A stretch of 64,000 nucleotides of DNA from Pseudomonas sp. FEN (GTDB lineage: Bacteria; Pseudomonadota; Gammaproteobacteria; Pseudomonadales; Pseudomonadaceae). The notes beneath the pieces are model-generated. The model searched no databases and had not been told where the DNA came from. It saw only the letters and a list, made by a program, of their open reading frames with translations. Location: the NCBI RefSeq assembly GCF_904067045.1, contig NZ_CAJFDC010000014.1, positions 248,001 to 312,000 on the forward strand. Direction: 5' to 3'. Both the position numbers and the translations under genes were made by a program. Below, in pieces: positions 1 to 9,130 of this stretch. Position 1 is the first letter of the stretch. Each line of letters starts with the position of its first letter.

Positions 1-437
1 GATATAAACTCGACATCCTTAATGACTACTGAAATTTCATATTTTGCCGGACAGGGCTGCGCCCGTAGAATATTGTAACGTCCATAACCTTCGACTACGT
101 TTCTTGCAGCCCGAACATCAGCAGTATTGATTAACATAAAATTTGCAACTGACAAACTGACAGTCAAGCAAGCATCACTTATTTCCTTGCATAGCTTCAA
201 AGCCCTGATGCGCTCATACATCTGCTCATCGGGAGATAGCTGGAGAGCCTGGATATACAAAGCGTCTTCGTCAAACGATGGCTGGATGGAAGATTTCAAA
301 TTTTCCTCGCCACCAACAAGATCTACGATCCAGCGAACCTTCTGTGCCTCGAAAAACAACCAGACAAAATAACCAGAGAATATGGCAAATAAAAGCCCGA
401 AAGATACGCCCAAATATGACTTCCTTGTCCTCTCCAC
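1..437 (-). CDS. Membrane-anchored protein of unknown function, 3' end beyond window
   Basis: I do not recognise this protein. The minus strand is open without a stop from about position 490 to the left edge, so the gene is partial. A GTG at 437 is the preferred start because GAGG sits six bases upstream; a GTG at 482 in the same frame is the alternative. The product begins with a short basic stretch (ERTRKS), then one hydrophobic segment of about 22 residues (VSFGLLFAIFSGYFVWLFF), then a soluble part, so an N-in topology with a periplasmic domain is likely. It begins 74 bases after the HlyD stop and points the same way, so it may belong to the secretion operon. The base composition is more AT-rich than the HlyD gene. 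Confidence is moderate because only about 145 codons are visible. Confidence 0.55.
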   Translation of the reverse strand, partial: MERTRKSYLGVSFGLLFAIFSGYFVWLFFEAQKVRWIVDLVGGEENLKSSIQPSFDEDALYIQALQLSPDEQMYERIRALKLCKEISDACLTVSLSVANFMLINTADVRAARNVVEGYGRYNILRAQPCPAKYEISVVIKDVEFI

Positions 438-510
438 AACCCACCTCAGCAATCGGATATAAAGAGCAGGCCAACTGCCCACCGGGGCTCAGCGAGCCCG
501 AACACGGCAA

Positions 511-1935
511 TTATCTCTCGCGCAAACTTTCATCCGTGTACTGTTGCAACGGACTCAAGAAATAATCGATCACTTTACGGCGATCCGTCTTGACCTCGAC
601 GGTGACGGACATGCCCGGGGACAACGCAACCTTCTGATCGCGCACCATGACAAAGTCTTTGAGCAAACGGACTCGGCTGCTGTAGATCGGCCCGCGTTTC
701 TCGTCCTCAATGGCATCATTGGACACACTGACGATTTCGCCCTCCACCGTTCCGTATTTGGTGAACGTAAAGGTTTCCACTTTGACCGTGGCCTCTTGGC
801 CCGCGCGAACGAAACCCACATCCTTGTTCTCCAGCATGGCCTCCACTTCCACCGGTTGGTCACTCGGCGCAATGACCATCAAGGGTTGTGCCGCAGTGAC
901 CACCCCACCGACGGTATGCACTGCCAGTTGCTGAACTGTCCCATCCACAGGCGCAGTCAAACTCATCAGGTGATCACGCTGTTCCGCCTTGTTCAGCTCT
1001 TGAACCAGCGAGGCGGCTTTCTGTTCGGATTGTTGCTGCAGGTCCAGCATCGTTCGGCGGGTTTGGGCGAGCAGAACTTGCCTTCTGCGCTCGGCCTCCT
1101 TCTTCGATGCGCTGACTTCAGCCAAGCGGGACTGCTGCACGGCCACATCCCGCTCCTGGTCCAGCAGCGCTTGTTGCTTTTCCAGGTAGGCATGGCGAGG
1201 GACGTATTGCTGCTCGAGTAGCTGCTGGTAGTCCTCAGCAAGTCGGCGAGCAATCGGAAGTGTTTTCTGCAAGGACGCCAGCGTCGCCTTGGTGGACTGA
1301 ATCTCGGCAGTACGTTGTTCAACTTCGGCGTCGATTTGTTCCAGGGAACTGCGCAGTTCCTGATACTGACCTTGCAACCAGCGCTGCGCCGCCAGCTCCT
1401 GCTCGGGAGCGGCTTGCGGGATGTGCCCAGCCAAAGAACCGGGTTCTTTGCCCGTCCGAATGGATTCAATCAAGGCCGTTGCCCGCGCGCTGTCAACCTC
1501 AGCGGCCAGCAGATCGCTCTTCAAACGCTTGATGTCCGCACCGGTCATACTGGTGTCCAGCTCCACCAGGACATCGCCCGCCTTGACCAGTTGTCCATCA
1601 TGGACCCGAATCGACTTGACCACCGCCACCTCACTGGGCTGGATGGTTTTACTCTTGCCACTGGCAACGATCTTGCCGGTGGCCGTCGCCACCACATCGA
1701 TCTCCCCAAAGATGGACCAGAGCAACGCCAACACGGCGAACACCATGATGGTCCACTGGATATAGCGTGGCGCCGGGTGAACCGGCTGGTCCTGCAAGGC
1801 CAATGCAGCGGGCAAAAACTGCACCTCGTGGGAAAGGCGCGCGGGAGCATCCAACAACTTGCGCTGACCCCAGGCCTGTCTCCAGACGTGGCGATAACGC
1901 CGAAACAACTCTCGACCTGCCGAAGGTTGGCTCAT
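511..1935 (-). CDS. HlyD-family type I secretion periplasmic adaptor
   Basis: This 474-residue membrane fusion protein should link the inner-membrane ABC exporter to the TolC-like channel. A single membrane segment lies near residues 60-77, followed by the first half of a lipoyl-like domain (KSIRVHDGQLVKAGDVLVEL), a long Gln/Glu/Arg-rich coiled coil at roughly 130-310, the second lipoyl half (LTAPVDGTVQQLAVHT) and a beta-barrel C-terminus. Length and order fit HlyD/LapC adaptors rather than RND adaptors, which lack the cytoplasmic N-terminal tail seen here. It follows the ABC gene by six bases, so the two are probably co-transcribed and translationally linked. The cargo cannot be read from this gene. 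Confidence 0.93.
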   Translation of the reverse strand: MSQPSAGRELFRRYRHVWRQAWGQRKLLDAPARLSHEVQFLPAALALQDQPVHPAPRYIQWTIMVFAVLALLWSIFGEIDVVATATGKIVASGKSKTIQPSEVAVVKSIRVHDGQLVKAGDVLVELDTSMTGADIKRLKSDLLAAEVDSARATALIESIRTGKEPGSLAGHIPQAAPEQELAAQRWLQGQYQELRSSLEQIDAEVEQRTAEIQSTKATLASLQKTLPIARRLAEDYQQLLEQQYVPRHAYLEKQQALLDQERDVAVQQSRLAEVSASKKEAERRRQVLLAQTRRTMLDLQQQSEQKAASLVQELNKAEQRDHLMSLTAPVDGTVQQLAVHTVGGVVTAAQPLMVIAPSDQPVEVEAMLENKDVGFVRAGQEATVKVETFTFTKYGTVEGEIVSVSNDAIEDEKRGPIYSSRVRLLKDFVMVRDQKVALSPGMSVTVEVKTDRRKVIDYFLSPLQQYTDESLRER

Positions 1936-1941
1936 GACAAC

Positions 1942-4086
1942 TTATCCTTGTTGCAGACGGTGCAGACGCGAGTAGTGGCCAGCCTGGTGGGCCAGCAATT
2001 CGGCGTGGGTGCCCTGTTCGACGATCTGGCCGCGATCCATCACGATGATCCGGTTGGCATCGCGCACAGCGGACAGCCGGTGGGCGATGATGATCACCGT
2101 CCGGCCTTTGCAGATCGCCTGCATGTTGTGCTGAATAATCCGTTCCGACTCATAGTCCAGCGCACTGGTCGCTTCATCGAAAATCAGGATTCGAGGGTTG
2201 CCGATCAGGGCTCGGGCAATGGCGACACGCTGACGCTGGCCGCCGGACAACGAGGCTCCATGCTCCCCAACTACCGTGTCGTAGCCTTCGGGCAGTTCAA
2301 GAATGAACTCGTGGGCACCGGCCATCTTCGCCGCCTGCATGACCGCCTCCAAAGGGGCCCCAGGATCGGTCAGCGCGATGTTCTCGCGGATGCTGCGGTT
2401 GAACAGCATGTTGTCTTGCAGCACGACACCAATCTGGCGTCGTAACGAAGAAACATCGGCCAACGCCAGGTCCATGCCATCGACCAACACCCGCCCACGC
2501 TCGGGCACGTAGAGGCGCTGGAGCAGACGGGTCAACGTACTCTTGCCAGACCCCGAACGACCGACAACACCTATTACCTCACCCGCCTCGATCACCAGGC
2601 TGACGCCCCGCAGCACCTCGGAACCATCTGGACGGTAACGGAACTGAACCTGATCGAACTCCACACGCCCCTTGAGCGTTGGCAATGCACTGCGGGTCGC
2701 TTGAGACAGCTCGGTGCGGCTATTGAGGATGTCACCCAGCCGTTGCACCGAAACACCGGTTTGCTGGAAGTTGGTCCACAACTGGGCCAAGCGCATGATC
2801 GGTTGTGCAACACGCCCCGCGAGCATATTGAAGGCCACGAGTTGGCCTACGGACAGTTGCCCATCGATCACCAGCCGCGCGCCCAGCCAAAGGGTCGCCA
2901 CCGTGACCAGTTTGCCGATCAGCGAGACGCTTTCGTTGGCAATGGTCGACAGGGTTTGGGTCTTGAATCCGGCCGCCACGTAGGCGGCCAACTGATTGTC
3001 CCACTTGCGGGTGATCTGCGGCTCAACAGCCATCGATTTCAGTGTGTCGATGCCATTGATCGTTTCGACCAGGAACGCCTGGTTCTCGGCCCCGCGCGCA
3101 AAACTCTCATTCAGCCGGACTCTGAGCAACGGCGTGATAAACACCGACACAATGACGTAGAGCGGAAGCGACACCAGTACGATCAAGGTCAACCAGCCGC
3201 TGTAAAAGAACATCACGGCGATAAAGACCACGGAGAACAACACGTCGAGCAACAGGGTGATCGCGTTGCCGGTCAGAAAGCTGCGAATGTTTTCCAGCTC
3301 ACGAACCCGTGCTACCGAGTCTCCCACCCGGCGCGCCTGAAAATAGGCCAAAGGCAAAGTAACCAAATGACGGAACAGCCGTGAGCCCAACTCAACATCG
3401 ATCCGGCTCGCGGTGTGGGCAAAAACGTAGCTGCGCAATCCACTCAACGTCGATTCAAACAGCATGATCCCCAAGAGACCGACAGCAACCACATCGAGTG
3501 TCGTGAGTCCGTGGTGAACCAGCACCTTGTCCATCACCACCTGGAAAAACAGAGGGGTAAGCAAGGAGAAAATCTGCAAGATAAACGAAACGAGCATCAC
3601 CTCGCCCAGCAGCTTTCGGTATTTCACAATGGCCGGGACAAACCAGGTGAAATCGAATCGAGAGACTTCTCCAGCCTGGGAGGTTTGCGAGCGAATGAGG
3701 ATCAACTCACCGCTCCAACGGGCCTTCAACTCGTCAGCGGTAAGAACCTGAGGGCGTTGCGCCCGCGGATCGTGAATCAGGATCTTGTCCTGATCGACCC
3801 GGGCAATGATGAAATAGCTACCATCGTCTGCGCAGGCAATCGCCGGCAACGGCGTTTGCGGGAGACGATCAAATTTGCTGCGAACTGACTTGGACTTCAG
3901 TTGAAGCTGACGGGAGGCCAGCAGTATCTCTGCCTTACCGAACTGCTGCCCTTGGGCAACATACTCGTGGGCCAATTGCTCTGCCGATGCGGCAACGCTG
4001 TGAAAACGTGCCAGCATCACCAGACAGGCCAAACCCGTATCAAGCGTATCCGAGGGCTGAGCAGCCCCCTCGCCCTTTCCTTGCAT
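1942..4086 (-). CDS. Type I secretion ABC exporter with degenerate C39 domain
   Basis: This 714-residue half-transporter has three parts. A C39-peptidase-like domain occupies about 15-135. A six-helix exporter membrane domain occupies about 155-430. The ATPase has Walker A GRSGSGKST at 509, signature LSGGQRQR near 613, Walker B ILIFDE near 633 and the switch His at 669. In the N-terminal domain the catalytic Cys position reads Thr (DTGLACL) and the His position reads Tyr (SYFII). The domain should therefore bind rather than cleave the cargo, as in HlyB-type systems that export RTX proteins with C-terminal signals. It is not a double-glycine bacteriocin processor by this reading. The gene sits between TolC-like and HlyD-like genes on the same strand. 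No RTX substrate is in the window. Confidence 0.93.
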   Translation of the reverse strand: MQGKGEGAAQPSDTLDTGLACLVMLARFHSVAASAEQLAHEYVAQGQQFGKAEILLASRQLQLKSKSVRSKFDRLPQTPLPAIACADDGSYFIIARVDQDKILIHDPRAQRPQVLTADELKARWSGELILIRSQTSQAGEVSRFDFTWFVPAIVKYRKLLGEVMLVSFILQIFSLLTPLFFQVVMDKVLVHHGLTTLDVVAVGLLGIMLFESTLSGLRSYVFAHTASRIDVELGSRLFRHLVTLPLAYFQARRVGDSVARVRELENIRSFLTGNAITLLLDVLFSVVFIAVMFFYSGWLTLIVLVSLPLYVIVSVFITPLLRVRLNESFARGAENQAFLVETINGIDTLKSMAVEPQITRKWDNQLAAYVAAGFKTQTLSTIANESVSLIGKLVTVATLWLGARLVIDGQLSVGQLVAFNMLAGRVAQPIMRLAQLWTNFQQTGVSVQRLGDILNSRTELSQATRSALPTLKGRVEFDQVQFRYRPDGSEVLRGVSLVIEAGEVIGVVGRSGSGKSTLTRLLQRLYVPERGRVLVDGMDLALADVSSLRRQIGVVLQDNMLFNRSIRENIALTDPGAPLEAVMQAAKMAGAHEFILELPEGYDTVVGEHGASLSGGQRQRVAIARALIGNPRILIFDEATSALDYESERIIQHNMQAICKGRTVIIIAHRLSAVRDANRIIVMDRGQIVEQGTHAELLAHQAGHYSRLHRLQQG

Positions 4087-4256
4087 ACAACCGCATCCTT
4101 GCTGAATCGCCTTGAAACTTGGCTTTTTTGCCCTGAATCCCTGGGGTGCGGATCATAGGCGGATTGGGCTCAACGGGAAAATAGCAATATGCCTTCATTT
4201 GTAACAATTTTATACATCACTGACACACACACAAATATTCGGCGGGGGCTTTTGCC

Positions 4257-5726
4257 TCAGAGGCCTTTGACAGCATGATCAGCTGGAGGTGGGCGTTGCG
4301 GATCCATACCCATGCTGGTCATTTCCGGAGGCAGAAAGTCACGACGTGGGTCGTAGTCCGGATTTAGGAACTGGGCAAGGCTTTGCAGATCCGACGGGCT
4401 GAGGGTGCCCGCCGACTGCTTCAACCGCAGGTTATTGAGGATGTAATCGTATCGGGCGTTGTTGTAGTCGCGCACCGAGGTGAAGAGTTGGCGTTGAGCG
4501 TTGAGGACATCCACGGTGTTACGAATACCAATATCCGCCCCGACCTTGGTCGCCTTCAACGAGCCTTGGGCCGAAAGAATGGTCTTTTTCCGGGCTCGGA
4601 TCTGTTCGATGTCCGAGTTCACCGCACGGTAAAAATTACGGGTGTTGAGCACCACCTCCCGGCGCTGACCTTCTCTCTGCTCTTCGCTCTGGCCGAGCCT
4701 TTTGTAAGCCTCGCGTGCCTGGGAACTGACCCGACCACCGCTGTACAGTGGGATGCTTACTTCGACCGCAATCGAACTCTGGGCGACGTTGCCCCTGTAA
4801 TCGCTTCGACCGATATCGCTGGGGTTGCTGTAGCCAAAACTGTCGTTATCCCCCTTGCGGTATGACGCCACGGCGTCCACGGTCGGCGCGTGTCCGGCTT
4901 GTCGCTGGCGCAACGTTTCTTCCGCGGCTTGAACCGCCAGGTTGCTCGCTTGAAGCTTGAGGTTTTGCCTCACCGCCGTATCGACCCAGAGCTTGGCATC
5001 CAGGGGAACAGGCGATAGCACCGGCAGTTGATGACGCACGCCCTCAATGCTCACGTATTCGTGATTGGTCAGGCGTACCAGTTGTTCAAATGCGTCATCG
5101 ACCTTGCGCGCGGCCAGCTCGCGGTTGGCTTGAGCATTGTCATAAGCGGCCTCGGCATCGAGGACGTCGGTAATGCTCGACATCCCCCCTTTCAGGCGTC
5201 CACGGGACTGATCCATCTGCTGCTTGAGTGCCGCCTCCTCCGCCTCGGACGCCGCATGGGTATCGGTCGCTCGCAGCGTTTCGAAGTAGGTTTCCGCTGT
5301 TTTCAGGATCAGTTCCTGTTCGGTCGCCGAGAGTTCGGCGGCGGCCTGGGAGGTACTCGCCTGCGCTGCTTTCAAGCCGAACCAGGACTCCACATGAAAC
5401 AGCGGCTGTTTCAGGTTGGCCTGGTAGGTGGTGCCGCTGCGCTCACGTGTCAGTTGTGGTGAATCACGCTCCAGGCGAGTCGACTCGATATTCGCGCCGG
5501 TGCTGATCGCCGGCAGCAGGTTGGCCCATGCCTGGGGAACGGCCTCTTGTTGCGCTTCAAATCCGGCACGCGCCGCGGCCAGTTCGCTGTTGTGCGTCAC
5601 GGCCTCGCGATAGACCGACAGCAGGTCAGCTCGATTCGAAGTGGACGAAGGGGTTTCCGATGCCAGCAAGCTGGTAGGCAGCAGCCACGCCATTAAGGCG
5701 ACACAATGCGTGCGGCTCATGAACAA
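4257..5726 (-). CDS. TolC-family outer membrane channel of the type I system
   Basis: This 489-residue outer membrane efflux protein begins with a signal peptide (hydrophobic core about residues 8-21, cleavage near LLASE). It shows the two related helical repeats of the TolC family, for example AYDNAQANRELAAR in the first half and YKRLGQSEEQREGQRREV in the second, ending in a proline-rich tail. It is the first gene of the minus-strand secretion operon; 170 bases without an obvious gene separate it from the exporter. Its role is inferred to be the outer-membrane duct for the cargo. The promoter should lie in 5727-5954, where I see no clear consensus. Confidence 0.9.
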   Translation of the reverse strand: MFMSRTHCVALMAWLLPTSLLASETPSSTSNRADLLSVYREAVTHNSELAAARAGFEAQQEAVPQAWANLLPAISTGANIESTRLERDSPQLTRERSGTTYQANLKQPLFHVESWFGLKAAQASTSQAAAELSATEQELILKTAETYFETLRATDTHAASEAEEAALKQQMDQSRGRLKGGMSSITDVLDAEAAYDNAQANRELAARKVDDAFEQLVRLTNHEYVSIEGVRHQLPVLSPVPLDAKLWVDTAVRQNLKLQASNLAVQAAEETLRQRQAGHAPTVDAVASYRKGDNDSFGYSNPSDIGRSDYRGNVAQSSIAVEVSIPLYSGGRVSSQAREAYKRLGQSEEQREGQRREVVLNTRNFYRAVNSDIEQIRARKKTILSAQGSLKATKVGADIGIRNTVDVLNAQRQLFTSVRDYNNARYDYILNNLRLKQSAGTLSPSDLQSLAQFLNPDYDPRRDFLPPEMTSMGMDPQRPPPADHAVKGL

Positions 5727-5954
5727 GTCCTTTTGCGAAGCCCGGAGTAGAAAGATGTGGAGGGGCGGATCCAGCGGGCGGGGAAACTATGCCAGAGTCA
5801 GTCGCAGGTCAAGAATCATTGGATCAAACCATCAGCGGTGAGCCCTCATTTCCTAAATGCCCAACCGCTGCCTCACTTCAAGCTAGGGTCATGGGTTCAC
5901 GGGGCTGATCGATGGCCTGGTGCGTCGGGATTTACGCCGCTTTCGCACCGCGGG

Positions 5955-7862
5955 TCAGGCGTAGGGAGCTCCCCTGCAGGAGTCCTTCAGCACCAGATAC
6001 GGATTGTCATAGGGTTTCTCCGTGAAAATCAGACTGGGATCCTTGAGCAAATACCCCTTGATGCCTCGGGTTTTGCGCGGGCCTTTGACTTCACAGACCC
6101 AGATATTCAGACGCTCTTCACTCTTGTGGTGCAGGCCCAGTTTCTCGAAGCAGCGTTGAACCCAACGCCAATCGCTGGTGCCCTGCTCCTTGGCCATTCG
6201 CGCGGTTTCAGGATGCTCTTGGGCATAGCGCTGAAAGATCTTCGGTGTGACCAGAAAAGCCGTCTCGGCAACGCTGTGAACCGGCGCATGGGCGTCGTTG
6301 ACGGTGATCGTGTGCTTCAGGATGCCTTGGCGTAGCCAGGTCATGAAGGCATTTCCCAGATCCGTCCCCTTCATATCCTGACTAGGCAAACGAACGGGCG
6401 TGTCGGACTCGCGCGAAACAGGGGGCTGACGAACAGGCTGCGGATAGGCCTCGACGGTGGAAGGCTCGCCGGATTCGTGGGGATGCGTGTCGATTGAGCG
6501 GTCCTCATCCAACAGTCGAAACCATTCGGGAGGGTCTTCAAGTACTTGCTCCGGCACCTGCATACCCACGACGTGGGTCGGTTCCTCGTCTAAGGTGAAA
6601 CGGGCCTGAGCAGAGTCTTGCATCCAGTCCGGTTCGGCGTCCCAGGGCCAAGCCTGTTCGGGCGATGAGCGATCGACGGCAGGTGTATCACGGGGTTGCC
6701 CGGTTGTTTCGATCGTCGTTTCAACTGTGATCGTGCCGCTGAACACAGGTGGACGCTTACCCTCCTCCCAAAGTAATGCCGGGGAAACTTTGAGGAACGT
6801 GAGGGTCTTCTTCCATTTGCCACTTTGTACGGTGGCGGTCCAGATCGCTTTGCCCTCAACGTTGACCTGAATGATCGCGTTGTCCTGCAGGACATTGAAC
6901 AGCGTGGCGTTCGAGGACGGAATCCCCTCCGCGCCTTGGGACAGCAAGTGGGCACGCAGCTTGTCCGCGACTGTTTTGCTGACCAGCCAGACGCTGTCAT
7001 CGGTGAGCCAGCCGTCTGACGCACGCGGCTGGTTTAGCTTGAGCTGCTCGTTGACGAGGTAGCGCAAACCTTCAATCAGTTGGCGCTGCAAGGAACTCTT
7101 CGGTGCGGCCAGTGCCCGAGCGGGATTACCTCCCAACTCCTGCGCCACCGACGCTTGGTCCGCCTGACTCACCAATTCACCCAAGGTGCCGGCATGTTCG
7201 TATTGTCCGGCCAATGCATAGACCAGTGCACTCCAGGGCTCGGGGTAGGTGCTCAGCCAATCGAGAATCGACGGCGGCAGCACTTGCCTGAAGAGCAAAC
7301 CCGTCGCGGCGCTGTGTAGCCTGTAGGGGTGCCCCTTCAGGTACCTGAAGCGATACGCACGGCTGATCGGGCCGTGCCAGGGGTGCCACACCGCGCCATT
7401 GTCCAGTTGCACCTCCACGTCGACTGCAATTTTTCCAATGTCATGCAAAAGGGCGGCGTATGCGAGGGTGGCGGTCCAGGCTTCAGTTTGTGCCGCCTGG
7501 GTTTCGGGGGAGGCTCCCATGGGCAGCAGGTGCGACTGCCGAATCTTCAGGGCGAAGGCCACAATCTCCAGGCCATGATCGAGCATACCGCCTGGATAGG
7601 CATGGTGATGGTTTTCAGAGGCCGGCAGTTGCTGAACCAGTTCGGCATAGCGCTCGATGGGGTGTAGATAGAGGTCAGCAAACTGCCGGTGCGACAGTGA
7701 AGTGTGCTTCCAGATGTGGTCCAGGAGCTTACGCCGACGCGGGGTCGATAGCAGCTCACTGGCCGTCTGAGGCGTGAGGTAGTCAGACGCCCCGGTCTTT
7801 CGGGTTGGCTCGTGATCAACTACCTTTTTCAATAGGAATCGCCAGAACATTCTGCCTGCCAT
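5955..7862 (-). CDS. MobH-type ICE relaxase (TraI_2 family, PFGI-1 class)
   Basis: This 635-residue protein matches the relaxase of PFGI-1/ICEclc-like integrative conjugative elements, which nicks the element at oriT to start transfer. The TraI_2 part carries the HD-type metal motifs: HHHAYPGGMLDH at residues 85-96 and LLHDIGK at 138-144. A linker of low complexity spans roughly 390-500. The last 130 residues match the TraI_2_C domain (ILKHTITVNDAHAPVHSV, then WVCEVKGPRKTRGI). Both domains and the usual length are present, so the reading frame looks intact. The rest of the conjugation machinery is absent nearby, so by itself it is a relic or part of a scattered element. No strong ribosome site precedes the first ATG; Met5 is an alternative start. 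Confidence 0.88.
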   Translation of the reverse strand: MAGRMFWRFLLKKVVDHEPTRKTGASDYLTPQTASELLSTPRRRKLLDHIWKHTSLSHRQFADLYLHPIERYAELVQQLPASENHHHAYPGGMLDHGLEIVAFALKIRQSHLLPMGASPETQAAQTEAWTATLAYAALLHDIGKIAVDVEVQLDNGAVWHPWHGPISRAYRFRYLKGHPYRLHSAATGLLFRQVLPPSILDWLSTYPEPWSALVYALAGQYEHAGTLGELVSQADQASVAQELGGNPARALAAPKSSLQRQLIEGLRYLVNEQLKLNQPRASDGWLTDDSVWLVSKTVADKLRAHLLSQGAEGIPSSNATLFNVLQDNAIIQVNVEGKAIWTATVQSGKWKKTLTFLKVSPALLWEEGKRPPVFSGTITVETTIETTGQPRDTPAVDRSSPEQAWPWDAEPDWMQDSAQARFTLDEEPTHVVGMQVPEQVLEDPPEWFRLLDEDRSIDTHPHESGEPSTVEAYPQPVRQPPVSRESDTPVRLPSQDMKGTDLGNAFMTWLRQGILKHTITVNDAHAPVHSVAETAFLVTPKIFQRYAQEHPETARMAKEQGTSDWRWVQRCFEKLGLHHKSEERLNIWVCEVKGPRKTRGIKGYLLKDPSLIFTEKPYDNPYLVLKDSCRGAPYA

Positions 7863-8420
7863 CCGTGTGCTGTGAGGAAGCCTTTTTTCTGTTCAGTGCA
7901 CGGATGACCTTTTGCAGGTAAGCCCTTTGCCCTTCGCTTTGCTTCCCTTAGCCCCTTCCGTTTGCCGTTCCTTTTATGACCTTTTTGGGACGCGGGTCAC
8001 CAGGAGAAAACAGGATTGCGTCCCACTGCATTTATTGGTTGTGGGTGGGGCCGAGCCGTATTAGTCGGAAGACGTATGGGAAGTGGCACCACGCGAGATG
8101 CTTCGCCAGCCCACGGCGGTCAAGTTGAATTATCCGACACCCTCCGTCTGAAAGAGCGGACTAGACGGCCGGGGGCTCTTTTTTCATGATGAAGGGGTGT
8201 CCTGCTGACTTTGTCGGCAACATACCCAGGTAGCTCGGATCTAAAAGGCTACGACGCGATGATCGCGTAGATCACCACCAGGCCGCTCTCGCATTCATCA
8301 TCGCGGTCAGTCGTCAGTGCCTTTGACGACCGAATGCCTACTGCACCACTACCCAATGGGGAATCACTTTCCCCTGGGGATGAGTGTTTCCCCATTTTCC
8401 TATTGAAATTGGAGACACTC
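7863..8420. other. Gene-free divergent spacer of the ICE remnant with several hairpins
   Basis: There is no convincing gene between the divergent relaxase and DUF3577 genes. I see these inverted repeats: ccgtct/agacgg at 8144-8149 and 8163-8168, followed by a T-run (possible terminator); acgcgat/atcgcgt at 8254-8260 and 8262-8268; gtcgtca/tgacgac at 8310-8316 and 8324-8330; and aatggggaa/ttccccatt at 8355-8363 and 8388-8396, enclosing tcccc-t-gggga at 8369-8379. The position beside a relaxase gene and the stacked palindromes fit a regulatory or oriT region, but no nic site can be named from sequence alone. Confidence 0.4.
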
Positions 8421-9023
8421 ATGACCACGCAAACTCAGCCCGCTGGCGAAGAAAAAAAGTACTTCAACCTGTACCTTCATGGCATCGGTTATCTCAACAA
8501 TGTCAGGACGATCACCCGCAATGGGCAGTCGTATCTGAAACTCTCTGTTGCCGCAATCCAAGGCCCAGCAGACAGCGCCGATTACACGTACTTCGACTGC
8601 ACGGTGATCGGTGCTGAAGCGAAACAGCTCATCAGCCATTGCGTACAAGAGATCAACTCAGGCCAAACCGTACTGGCATGCTTCACACTCAGCAACCTTT
8701 TGGTCAGCCCCTTCATCCATCAGAAAAGTGAGCTTCGAGGCCAGCCGGGGGCTGGACTGACAAGCAACTTGCTCTCTCTGTCCATGATCAAAATCAATGG
8801 TGAAGTGGTGTATGTCGCACCGCCCAAGGAAAGCACCTCAGACGTCATTCCATCGAATGCATCAGAGACATCCGATGCGTTGGATACCGTGGATACACCG
8901 CAGACATCCGCCGCGTTGGAGGCACTAGAAACGCCCGAGTCGACTGACGTCTCGGAGGCCACCGGCAACGTTGAGCCAACCGATATGACGGAAGATGCAG
9001 CGATCACGCACCACGCGGTCTGA
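8421..9023 (+). CDS. DUF3577 / STY4534-family ICE protein
   Basis: This 200-residue protein belongs to the DUF3577 (STY4534-like) family found in ICEs, regarded as single-strand-binding-like or replication-associated. Family features are the start YFNLYLHGIGYLNNVR near residue 14, the beta-rich core with YTYFDCTVIGAEAKQL, and LSMIKINGEVVY. The C-terminal 70 residues are a Thr/Ser/Glu-rich, low-complexity acidic tail with repeated ETSDALDT-like units, reminiscent of the acidic tails of SSB proteins. The ATG at 8421 is chosen because ggaga lies five bases upstream and the family alignment starts there; an upstream in-frame ATG at 8334 has no support. The transcript ends at the hairpin directly downstream. 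Confidence 0.85.
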   Translation: MTTQTQPAGEEKKYFNLYLHGIGYLNNVRTITRNGQSYLKLSVAAIQGPADSADYTYFDCTVIGAEAKQLISHCVQEINSGQTVLACFTLSNLLVSPFIHQKSELRGQPGAGLTSNLLSLSMIKINGEVVYVAPPKESTSDVIPSNASETSDALDTVDTPQTSAALEALETPESTDVSEATGNVEPTDMTEDAAITHHAV

Positions 9024-9037
9024 TCCGTCATCCACCC

Positions 9038-9063
9038 AGGCGCCCTAACCGGCGCCTTCTTTC
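9038..9063 (+). terminator. Rho-independent terminator after the DUF3577 gene
   Basis: A seven-base perfect stem, aggcgcc (9038-9044) with ggcgcct (9051-9057), closes a six-base loop and is followed by a T-rich run. It lies 15 bases after the stop codon. Confidence 0.75.
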
Positions 9064-9130
9064 ACCTTCGGGGGCATACACGTCCCCCAGGGATGAGGTG
9101 CCTCCATGACGGGATACTGAGGTTAACGTC

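Noticed and set aside
1315..2445. A 376-codon plus frame across the HlyD/ABC junction
   Set aside because: Crosses two genuine genes on the opposite strand and shows no domain or ribosome site.
1942..4086. A bacteriocin (double-glycine) exporter-protease
   Set aside because: The C39-like domain lacks the catalytic Cys and His, and no small double-glycine leader peptide gene is nearby.
8080..8105. A sigma-54 promoter (tggcac element)
   Set aside because: The spacing and the second element (TTGC) do not match; only the first half is present.
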